This document shows, piece by piece, positions 45,431 to 51,333 of a DNA stretch of 51,333 bases. This DNA comes from an uncultured Dorea sp. (GTDB taxonomy: Bacteria > Bacillota > Clostridia > Lachnospirales > Lachnospiraceae). The DNA lies in assembly GCA_910579925.1 (NCBI GenBank), contig CAJTVY010000022.1, forward strand, positions 1 through 51,333, read 5' to 3'. Position 1 is the stretch's first letter. Each line of letters starts with the position of its first letter. The notes below the pieces were generated by a model that was not told the DNA's origin, did not search any database, and saw nothing but the letters and a program-made list of their open reading frames with translations. The translations under genes and the position numbers were made by a program.

Positions 45431-46567
45431 TTATTCTAACAGGCGTCCAAGTGTAGGAGACACCTGCAGGAATTCCTCGCACCTGCGAACGGCCTCCCGG
45501 TTCTCCCCTTTCTTACCATTCCTTACCCCGCGAATCAGAATGTTTTTTGGCGTATGCTCCATGTCAATAAACTCTAAGATCTGTACGTCATACCCCTCCC
45601 GCTCCAGATATTCTGCGCGCAGTGCGTCCGTCACAAGGGCCGCCATACGCTCCTTAATCAGTCCGTATTTAAAAATGGGTTTCAGAACCTCATTCTCCAT
45701 CTGTCCGTTCAGTTCATGCTGACAACAGGGCACAGACAGGATTACCTTTGTCTTCCATTCCACGGCCTTTGCCAGCGCATAATCAGTGGCCGTGTCACAG
45801 GCATGCAAAGTGACGACCATATCCACCCGCTCATTCCCCTTATAGCCAGCAATATCTCCCTCCAGAAACGTAAGCTTCTCATAGCCGTACTTTCTGCCCA
45901 GTTCACTGCAATGCCGGATCACGTCTTTCTTCAGATCCAGTCCGATAATCCGGATGTCGTACCCTTTCTTCTCATGCAGATAGTAGTACATGGCAAATGT
46001 AAGATAAGATTTCCCGCACCCGAAATCCAGTATTGTAAGTTCCCGATCCTGGTCTAGTTCCGGCAGAATGTCCTCGATAAACTCCAGAAACCGATTGATC
46101 TGTCGAAATTTGTCGAACCTTGAGTGTACCACCTTTCCTTCCTCAGTCATCACGCCCAGATCCTTAAGAAATGGAACCGGTATTCCTTCTTCAAGGATAT
46201 AATGCTTTTTGCGGTTATGACTGTAATCAATCTCCTTTCTCTTACACTCTGAAGCCTTCTTCTTTATCGTCACTCTGCCCTTTTTACTTACCAGTATGGT
46301 ATAGAGATACTTTGTCGTCTCCATCTGCATCTGACGCATGTTCTCCATCGCTTCCATAATCAGTCCGCACGCCTCTGAAGGATCCGCATTCCGGTGAAAT
46401 GCCTGATGATTACAAAACGTCTCGATCTGGAAGATCAGTCTGTCCTTCTTAAGCAGAGGACGGACTTTCACCTTTTCGGCTATGTCTTTCTTTCTCGGGT
46501 TGCTCAGTACCGCCTGACAAAACTCTATATTCAGATTTTCCTGTAATAATACTTTTAATTCATCCAT
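45431..46567 (-). CDS. Class I SAM-dependent methyltransferase
   Basis: This protein of about 378 aa has a C-terminal Rossmann-type methyltransferase domain: motif I LDFGCGKSYLTFA, an acidic motif II in IGLDLKK, and LHACDTATDYAL with SVPCCQHEL, as in the Methyltransf_32 group (family recollection). The N-terminal 150 residues are a separate domain, and KFRQINRFLEFIEDI precedes the SAM fold. The substrate is unknown; an RNA target is possible. The ATG at 46567 is chosen over TTG 46606, although neither has a clear ribosome binding site. It is upstream of the 813-aa gene and probably cotranscribed. Confidence 0.83.
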   Translation of the reverse strand: MDELKVLLQENLNIEFCQAVLSNPRKKDIAEKVKVRPLLKKDRLIFQIETFCNHQAFHRNADPSEACGLIMEAMENMRQMQMETTKYLYTILVSKKGRVTIKKKASECKRKEIDYSHNRKKHYILEEGIPVPFLKDLGVMTEEGKVVHSRFDKFRQINRFLEFIEDILPELDQDRELTILDFGCGKSYLTFAMYYYLHEKKGYDIRIIGLDLKKDVIRHCSELGRKYGYEKLTFLEGDIAGYKGNERVDMVVTLHACDTATDYALAKAVEWKTKVILSVPCCQHELNGQMENEVLKPIFKYGLIKERMAALVTDALRAEYLEREGYDVQILEFIDMEHTPKNILIRGVRNGKKGENREAVRRCEEFLQVSPTLGRLLE

Positions 46568-46651
46568 AGTATTTACTATTGTAATGTTTTTTCCCTGTAA
46601 ACGCAAGTAGCGGCAGAAGTATTTTCATTCCGAACCGGATCACCGGCATAG

Positions 46652-46696
46652 AAAAGCCGGCAGATTCCCTTATCTTAGAGGAAATCCACCGACTTT
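46652..46696 (-). terminator. Terminator after the 870-aa histidine kinase gene
   Basis: On the minus strand AAAGTCGGTGGATTTCC pairs with GGGAATCTGCCGGCTTTT, using several G-U pairs. The stem ends in a short T-run directly downstream of the kinase stop. Confidence 0.65.
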
Positions 46697-46702
46697 CACA
46701 TT

Positions 46703-49315
46703 TCAGTGTACATCGCTTTTTATACAGGGGAACGTAATGGTTACCCGAAATAAATCCCCATCCAGATATAGTTCAAAATTCCCGCCCTGCATCTCGGTCA
46801 GCGTCTTGGCGATAGAAAGTCCCAGCCCGCTGCCTTCCGTTCCTCTGGATATATCCCCCCGGATGAACCGCTCCGTTAATTCATCCGCCGATATATTAAG
46901 CTGCTGGTCGGAAACATTTTTCAGACTGAAAACCGCCGCATCCCCTATCGTGTAGAGATCTGCATATACCCTGGTTCCCTTCATCGCATATTTGGCCGCA
47001 TTATTATATATATTCGCCAGCACCCTCCAAAGCTGCCTGCCGTCTGCGCAGATCATAATCTCATGTCCGGCAAGCGACATCACTTCCGTAAGATCATTAG
47101 CGGTGAATTTCTCCTCAAACTCTCCGCTGGTCTGTTGAATCATCTCTGCCAGATTAATATTCATATATTCCAGCGTAATATTTCCAGAACTCACCTTGGA
47201 TGCCTCAACCACATCCTCCGTCAACGTCTTAAGCCGCTGCGACTTCTCATCCAGAATATCCAGATAGCGCGCCACCTTCGGATCCTCGAAATTCTCCTGT
47301 TTCAGCAGGTTTACATAATTGATGATTGAAGTCAGCGGAGTCTTTATGTCATGAGACACATTCGTGATCAGATCCGTCTTAAGCCGCTCGCTCTTAACGC
47401 TCTTTTCTAATGCCGCATCCAGCCCCTGCCCGATGGAATTAATCTTCTGGGCAATACTTCTCTGCTCTTCTCCCATGCCGTACAGAGGAATCTTATAATC
47501 CACTTCACCCCCTGCAATCTTCTCAACTCCCACGTCAATCTTATGCCTTCCGACCGCAAGTCTGACCAGATAGATGAAGATCAGCAGTTCCCCGGCCAGC
47601 ATCAGAAAGACGGCATACAAGTTCCTGTTGCTGAACACCGCAATCCAGTGGACCAGTACAAATATCGTAAATATAGAAACCGCTTTCCAGACCGCATGGA
47701 TACTTGTGAACACCTGTCTTGCAAAACGGATCCCCCAACTCAGCAGACTGTTCTTCCAGAGAGTACGTGCTTTCACCCTTCTTACCAGGCTAAGATACCC
47801 CGCCAGGAACATGGCGCAGGTGTATGCGGCAATCACACCTCCTCTTGTCAGCATACCAGAGGATGTCGTATACACATAATCCACCATTTTGTAGTATGCC
47901 TGATCAGATATTGTCTGAGTGGTTCTCGCAATTTCAACTCCATTTCCCAGCATGATTACGGGCGCCGCCCATACAAGGATTACAACCATAGCCGCCGGTT
48001 CCGATTTCCATCGGTCAAACCAGTTCAGACAAACGGCTTCGTCCTTCCCGTTCCTGCCCGCAGTCACCGTAAGCCAGATCAGTATCACCACAAAGAGAAT
48101 TGCAGATGTTATCCCCAGAACCGCCACCCGTCGGATGTATGGACTGTATTTTTCATAGTGCCGCGCTTCGGAATAAAGCGTATCTTTGATCTGGTAATCC
48201 GTATCCACACCTACTGCGTAGACGAATTCCATCTCCTTCATACCCGCAAATCTGACTGAGTCTCTCCATTCCGAAGCTTCGATCCCTTCTATATTCGTCT
48301 CAAAGTCCTTAAGCTCCGGCTCTACGACTGCAAACTTCCCCATTGCCCGAATCTTTTCCAGACTGTCCTCTAACTTCTCATAATCCTGGAATTCCTTCCG
48401 GTTCGTATATATGCGGCCGTTATCTATATCCGCATATAAATAGGTAAGGTTCGTATCTCCCTCCATATACCCGTTTTCCAGCCATTCATAGGCATTATAT
48501 TCATCCTGGATCCGACAGATGGTGTTATTCAGTATGCTATAGGCATCATTCAGCCTTCCGTTCCACTCGGGATTGTCATTAGCAACCTGCATGATGCTGT
48601 CCGCTTCAAATGGCTGGTATTTTTCCTCCAGCCAGCCTCCGTCATAGCTCCAGCAGTCAATATAGACAATTTTTCCTTCCCTGTCCTGAAGCCCTTTAAA
48701 TGCGGTCTCCGAATTATTAGCAAAATTGCCGTCATGCAGTTCGGACAGAATATCATCTTCCGAAATTCCCGACTCATCGTTTGCGATCACAAATCGCAGT
48801 TCTCCTTCGCTGATCAGTTTTTTGAATTCACTGTAATAATAATAGTGAAAAGTCTTATCCGACCTTCTGCATACGATGATCTTATCGGTCATCCCTTCCT
48901 TATTATAGAAAATATCCTCTCCGCTAAAACTCCAGTCCCCGCCCCAGTCCACCAGGTCTCCCAGCCTGTAGGCCAGACCATGGACATTCTCATTCTGGAA
49001 TCGCATATCCTGTAAGGACGACTGATTATATTCCTGGATATCAATGATCTTATCCGGGCAGTATACGCCGTCGGATTCAAATAAATTCTGAACCCGGATC
49101 CCGTTCATCACATCACTATTCAGATACATCAGCCAGTCTCTGAAGCTGTTCGTGTCCTCGTACTCTTTTGCCGCTCCTCCGTACATCGCCTCTCGCATCA
49201 ACGATGGATGCGACGTCTCCCACAGAAAGCATACCGCCGCAGCTACGAACAGAACGTGTTCCAGTATGATCAGAGTCCATCTGACTGGTTTTGACCAGTA
49301 CCATTGTTTCTCCAT
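46703..49315 (-). CDS. Large sensor histidine kinase with a 350-residue extracellular domain
   Basis: This 870-aa kinase has one N-terminal membrane helix (LIILEHVLFVAAAVCFLW), an extracytoplasmic domain of about 350 residues with many Tyr/Asp, then five more membrane helices (from VAVLGITSAILFVVILIWLTV to YAVFLMLAGELLIFIYLVRLAVG). A linker GEVDYKIPLYG leads to the kinase core: phospho-acceptor in NVSHDIKTPLTSI, and HATPase boxes NIYNNAAKYA and GSGLGLSIAK. The input domain matches no sensor I know. AAGGAG lies five bases before the ATG. It follows its response regulator by 41 nt and forms an operon with it. Confidence 0.92.
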   Translation of the reverse strand: MEKQWYWSKPVRWTLIILEHVLFVAAAVCFLWETSHPSLMREAMYGGAAKEYEDTNSFRDWLMYLNSDVMNGIRVQNLFESDGVYCPDKIIDIQEYNQSSLQDMRFQNENVHGLAYRLGDLVDWGGDWSFSGEDIFYNKEGMTDKIIVCRRSDKTFHYYYYSEFKKLISEGELRFVIANDESGISEDDILSELHDGNFANNSETAFKGLQDREGKIVYIDCWSYDGGWLEEKYQPFEADSIMQVANDNPEWNGRLNDAYSILNNTICRIQDEYNAYEWLENGYMEGDTNLTYLYADIDNGRIYTNRKEFQDYEKLEDSLEKIRAMGKFAVVEPELKDFETNIEGIEASEWRDSVRFAGMKEMEFVYAVGVDTDYQIKDTLYSEARHYEKYSPYIRRVAVLGITSAILFVVILIWLTVTAGRNGKDEAVCLNWFDRWKSEPAAMVVILVWAAPVIMLGNGVEIARTTQTISDQAYYKMVDYVYTTSSGMLTRGGVIAAYTCAMFLAGYLSLVRRVKARTLWKNSLLSWGIRFARQVFTSIHAVWKAVSIFTIFVLVHWIAVFSNRNLYAVFLMLAGELLIFIYLVRLAVGRHKIDVGVEKIAGGEVDYKIPLYGMGEEQRSIAQKINSIGQGLDAALEKSVKSERLKTDLITNVSHDIKTPLTSIINYVNLLKQENFEDPKVARYLDILDEKSQRLKTLTEDVVEASKVSSGNITLEYMNINLAEMIQQTSGEFEEKFTANDLTEVMSLAGHEIMICADGRQLWRVLANIYNNAAKYAMKGTRVYADLYTIGDAAVFSLKNVSDQQLNISADELTERFIRGDISRGTEGSGLGLSIAKTLTEMQGGNFELYLDGDLFRVTITFPCIKSDVH

Positions 49316-49356
49316 ATATACTCCTTCATTAAAAATACTAAAGACTTGGCGTTAAA

Positions 49357-50058
49357 TCAAGAACTGAATTTCTCCACCTTATATCCTACTCCCCAGACTA
49401 CTTTGAGATAGCGGGGATCCTTGGGGTTAATCTCAATCTTCTCCCGGATATGACGGATATGCACCGCCACTGTATTATCCACGCCAATTGCATCCTCATT
49501 CCATATATTTTCGTAGATCTGGTCTATCGAGAATACTTTTCCCTGGTTCTTCACTAACAAAAGTAAAATATTGTATTCAATAGGGGTCAGCTTCACCGGT
49601 TCTCCGTCTACAGTCACTTCTTTCAGATCATCATTGATCATCAGTCCGCCGGCCACGTATACTTCCTGGTCGGCATGGCCGGCGGTACTGCCAAGCTGCG
49701 TATATCTGCGAAGCTGAGACTTGACCCTTGCGACCAGTTCCAGCGGGTTAAACGGTTTCGTCACATAGTCGTCCGCACCCACGTTCAATCCCAGGATTTT
49801 ATCGGCATCTTCGGACTTTGCCGACAGAATGATAATCGGCATATTATTCTGCTCACGGATCTTAAGCGTTGCCCGTATCCCGTCCAGTTTCGGCATCATA
49901 ACGTCCAGCACCAGCAGATCCGCTTTCTGGGTCTTCAACACCCGCAATGCCTCTTCTCCATCGTATGCCTTTAATACCTCATACCCCTCCTGTGTCAGAT
50001 AGATATCAATCGCCTCTACGATCTCTTTGTCATCATCACATACTAATATCTTAGCCAT
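49357..50058 (-). CDS. OmpR/PhoB-family response regulator
   Basis: This 233-aa regulator has a receiver domain with CDDD at 7-10, phospho-acceptor D52 in LLVLDVMMPKLDG, switch region LSAKSED and VTKPFNPLE, plus a winged-helix effector with AVHIRHIREKIE and VVWGVGYKVE. It is the partner of the kinase that follows. ATG 50058 is preferred: GGGAGGTG lies seven bases before it, while ATG 50064 directly touches the site. The 250-bp region upstream is shared with the divergent Spo0A-like gene and its 0A boxes. Confidence 0.94.
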   Translation of the reverse strand: MAKILVCDDDKEIVEAIDIYLTQEGYEVLKAYDGEEALRVLKTQKADLLVLDVMMPKLDGIRATLKIREQNNMPIIILSAKSEDADKILGLNVGADDYVTKPFNPLELVARVKSQLRRYTQLGSTAGHADQEVYVAGGLMINDDLKEVTVDGEPVKLTPIEYNILLLLVKNQGKVFSIDQIYENIWNEDAIGVDNTVAVHIRHIREKIEINPKDPRYLKVVWGVGYKVEKFSS

Positions 50059-50177
50059 TTCCATCACCTCCCTTATACTATACAAGAATAGCAGTTATTT
50101 TTTAAGACCAATTTACATAAATTATTAAGATATTATGAAAACTACCGATTGAGACTTATTAGTTGGACGTACGAATA

Positions 50178-50224
50178 TGTCGAATTATATCTTAGTATGT
50201 CGAAAAGTTACTGTATTTGTCGCC
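50178..50224 (+). promoter_or_regulatory. Three 0A-box-like sites at exact 20-bp intervals
   Basis: TGTCGAA at 50178-50184, TGTCGAA at 50198-50204 and TGTCGCC at 50218-50224. The Spo0A consensus is TGNCGAA, and the regular 20-bp spacing puts all three on one DNA face. They lie between the response regulator and Spo0A-like genes and could control either. Confidence 0.6.
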
Positions 50225-50250
50225 TATGTTTCACGCCCTTATATTTTCGC

Positions 50251-50256
50251 TATAAT
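50251..50256 (+). promoter_or_regulatory. -10 element of the Spo0A-like gene
   Basis: TATAAT lies 51 nt before the ATG. The expected -35 position (about 50228-50233) is poor, as is usual for activator-dependent promoters. Confidence 0.55.
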
Positions 50257-50307
50257 GGCCTTGTAGCATGCTTTCCGTTTCTCAGTGTAAGTTTTGAGGA
50301 TATTGTT

Positions 50308-50655
50308 ATGGAGCAGAAAATCGAATACTTAATCCGTTCTCTCGGCATTGGAGCCACATACCGAGGGTACCGCTATCTAAACTATGGGATTCAACTGTGT
50401 TTAGAAAATGAAGATTATCTACTGTCCGTAAGTAAAATGCTATATCCCCAGATTGCAGAGCATTTCTACACAACAAGTTATAGTGTCGAAAGGGATCTTC
50501 GCACAGTTATCAAAGTATGTTGGGACAGAGGTAATAAGAAACTTTTACAAGAGATAGCTTTGAGGCCGTTGTACAATAAGCCACCGTCTAGTGAATTTTT
50601 CGATATACTCACTGCACACATAAAGCAAAAATCAATATCTACACCTTTGATTTAG
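50308..50655 (+). CDS. Stand-alone Spo0A C-terminal-type DNA-binding protein
   Basis: This 115-aa protein has no receiver domain but matches the Spo0A effector domain along its whole length: GATYRGYRYLNYGIQL (15-30), MLYPQIAEHF (44-53), recognition-helix region TTSYSVERDLRTVIKVCWDRG (55-75), and the closing KPPSSEFFDILTAHI. Full Spo0A is about 260 aa, so this is an effector-only form that would bind DNA independently of phosphorylation. It may compete with or assist Spo0A at 0A boxes, three of which precede it. ATG 50308 follows GAGGA by seven bases; a longer frame from 50149 would run through the promoter and boxes. It ends at its own terminator. Confidence 0.88.
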   Translation: MEQKIEYLIRSLGIGATYRGYRYLNYGIQLCLENEDYLLSVSKMLYPQIAEHFYTTSYSVERDLRTVIKVCWDRGNKKLLQEIALRPLYNKPPSSEFFDILTAHIKQKSISTPLI

Positions 50656-50670
50656 GTTATCTTTTTAAAG

Positions 50671-50696
50671 TTCTTAAGTCCGTCTTAAGAATTTTT
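50671..50696 (+). terminator. Terminator of the Spo0A-like gene
   Basis: TTCTTAAG and CTTAAGAA form a perfect 8-bp stem with a 5-nt loop, followed by TTTTT, 15 nt after the stop. Confidence 0.8.
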
Positions 50697-50723
50697 CTTT
50701 TTCTTTAATGGATTAAACATACT

Positions 50724-50753
50724 TTGGACATAATTATCTCTTATACTTATACT
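50724..50753 (+). promoter_or_regulatory. Candidate promoter for the structured intergenic region
   Basis: -35 TTGGAC (50724-50729), 18-bp spacer, -10 TATACT (50748-50753). A second TATACT directly precedes it. It would drive transcription into the hairpins downstream. Confidence 0.4.
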
Positions 50754-50789
50754 CAGATAGTTGATGAACATCACTATCTCCCCCCTCAA

Positions 50790-50969
50790 TAAAGTATCGC
50801 CGTGCTGGAAAGCAGACGGTGTAATACTTTACTCTCATTCCTTTAGATAACTATAACCAGAATGGATTCCCGCAGGTCTTAGGACTTGCGGGAATTCGCC
50901 TCTTTGCCGCAGGCAAGCTTTAAAATGGGCGGATTTCGTAACAGTGAAGCCGGAAGGCTGAACTGTTAC
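50790..50969 (+). ncRNA. Gene-free region with three strong hairpins, possible non-coding RNA
   Basis: Hairpin 1 (50790-50831): TAAAGTAT/ATACTTTA outside, CGCCGT/ACGGTG and GCT/AGC inside, loop GGAA. Hairpin 2 (50866-50895): 13-bp stem ATTCCCGCAGGTC/GACTTGCGGGAAT with one wobble, loop TTAG. Hairpin 3 (50938-50969): GTAACAGT/ACTGTTAC and AGCC/GGCT, loop GGAA. No coding frame of note is present in the 471-nt gap. Transcription and function are inferred. Confidence 0.4.
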
Positions 50970-50986
50970 AATATTCTTAAAATAAT

Positions 50987-51027
50987 TGTCATAAAATGTC
51001 GAAAAAGTGCGCGCCCTATGATATACT
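50987..51027 (+). promoter_or_regulatory. Tandem 0A boxes overlapping the -35 of a second promoter
   Basis: TGTCATA (50987-50993) and TGTCGAA (50997-51003) are 10 bp apart, the usual Spo0A dimer spacing. The second covers the -35 position relative to TATACT at 51022-51027, as in Spo0A-activated SigA promoters. Confidence 0.6.
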
Positions 51028-51040
51028 GATCTTGTGGATC

Positions 51041-51094
51041 AATAGTAAGGAAATAAGAGAACAGGATTTCTCTTTATTTGCTTGCTATTTTTTT
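51041..51094 (+). terminator. Terminator-like hairpin in the leader of the 57-aa ORF
   Basis: A stem of about 20 bp with a few defects (51041-51061 with 51068-51089) is followed by seven T. It begins within about 10 nt of the predicted transcript start and may act as an attenuator. Confidence 0.5.
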
Positions 51095-51126
51095 GCTTAA
51101 AAATATGACATGAAGGAGGGAAAGAT

Positions 51127-51300
51127 ATGTTTCAATGGATGAGCGATGCAGTATCCTATGTCCAGTTTTCAGAGTCTTCCAGATGGGTTTTACTTTTTGT
51201 CAGTGCGGTTTTATCTGCTTTATTATCAGAAATGATCTTCAGGGACAGAAACTGGACCTGGCTTCCAAAACAGATTCTGGTAGTGTCAAGTAGTCTATGA
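51127..51300 (+). CDS. 57-aa single-pass membrane protein, possibly truncated
   Basis: ATG 51127 follows AAGGAGGG at a good distance. The product opens MFQWMSDAVSYVQFSESS, continues into one membrane helix (RWVLLFVSAVLSALLSEMIF) and ends WLPKQILVVSSSL. It is too short to assign to a family. Its promoter carries tandem 0A boxes, so Spo0A-type control is likely. The last codons coincide with a sequence that looks like a mobile-element end, so the original protein may have been longer. Confidence 0.6.
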   Translation: MFQWMSDAVSYVQFSESSRWVLLFVSAVLSALLSEMIFRDRNWTWLPKQILVVSSSL

Positions 51301-51305
51301 AAAAG

Positions 51306-51329
51306 CTGAGCCGAAAAAAGTAGGCTCAG
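51306..51329. repeat. Inverted repeat at the window edge
   Basis: CTGAGCC and GGCTCAG enclose a 10-nt A-rich loop, directly after the 57-aa ORF. It could be part of an insertion-sequence end or a terminator whose T-run lies outside the window. Confidence 0.35.
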
Positions 51330-51333
51330 ATGA

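Noticed and set aside
46101..46117. Perfect tandem 0A boxes (TGTCGAAATTTGTCGAA)
   Set aside because: They lie deep inside the methyltransferase gene and encode the segment FDKFRQ on the other strand, so coding constraint explains them; there is no promoter nearby.

Overview
ORGANISM. The window looks like chromosome of an anaerobic, spore-forming, low-to-mid GC Gram-positive of the Lachnospiraceae type (inference). Supporting signs are strong AGGAGG ribosome binding sites almost everywhere, a flavodiiron/flavin reductase/rubredoxin fusion (oxygen detoxification in anaerobes), LPXTG surface proteins, a preQ1-I/queT unit, a Spo0A-type DNA-binding protein with 0A boxes, and several small families I associate with gut Clostridia. 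No rRNA, tRNA or CRISPR array was seen. LAYOUT. 0.2-9.9 kb holds metabolic and stress genes: a TetM-like ribosomal GTPase fused to a YacP/Rae1-type NYN nuclease domain, a zinc alcohol dehydrogenase, the flavodiiron fusion, an FAD oxidoreductase with a Rieske tail, and a GH36 alpha-galactosidase. 9.9-13.6 kb is a three-gene ABC-2 exporter (one ATPase, two permeases, NatAB-like). 13.7-23.9 kb is a minus-strand defence operon: jetD, an AAA-ATPase/PD-(D/E)XK nuclease gene, jetA, jetB, jetC, then a small two-TM protein. This is a Wadjet (SMC-like, anti-plasmid) system carrying an extra nuclease/ATPase gene, and a ten-codon leader ORF precedes it. 24.0-33.9 kb holds two divergent, paralogous giant LPXTG surface proteins (1370 and 1493 aa) that share a 34-nt leader hairpin and near-identical terminators; a small helical protein gene lies between them. 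33.9-42.1 kb holds a serine hydrolase, two paired proteins of unknown function, a MATE exporter, an fRMsr-MazG fusion, a monofunctional glycosyltransferase, and a BceRS-like two-component system followed by an ABC ATPase with no permease. 42.2-42.9 kb is queT under a preQ1-I riboswitch, preceded by another candidate pseudoknot. 43-50.1 kb holds a membrane-anchored 813-aa protein with a degenerate C39-like tail, an SAM methyltransferase, and a large histidine kinase/response regulator pair. 50.1-51.3 kb holds a stand-alone Spo0A C-terminal domain gene under three 0A-box-like sites at exact 20-bp spacing, then 470 nt of hairpins, a second 0A-box promoter and a 57-aa membrane ORF that may be cut by a mobile element at the window edge. 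HOW IT FITS TOGETHER. The most system-like region is the Wadjet operon: JetABC form the SMC-kleisin-KITE motor and JetD the Toprim nuclease (family knowledge), while the embedded PD-(D/E)XK ATPase is either a functional accessory or a selfish insertion. The two LPXTG genes look like one duplicated expression cassette (leader, gene, terminator). The Spo0A-like protein and nearby 0A boxes suggest a local sporulation or stationary-phase regulon. All family names are from motif recognition in the sequence; no database search was run.
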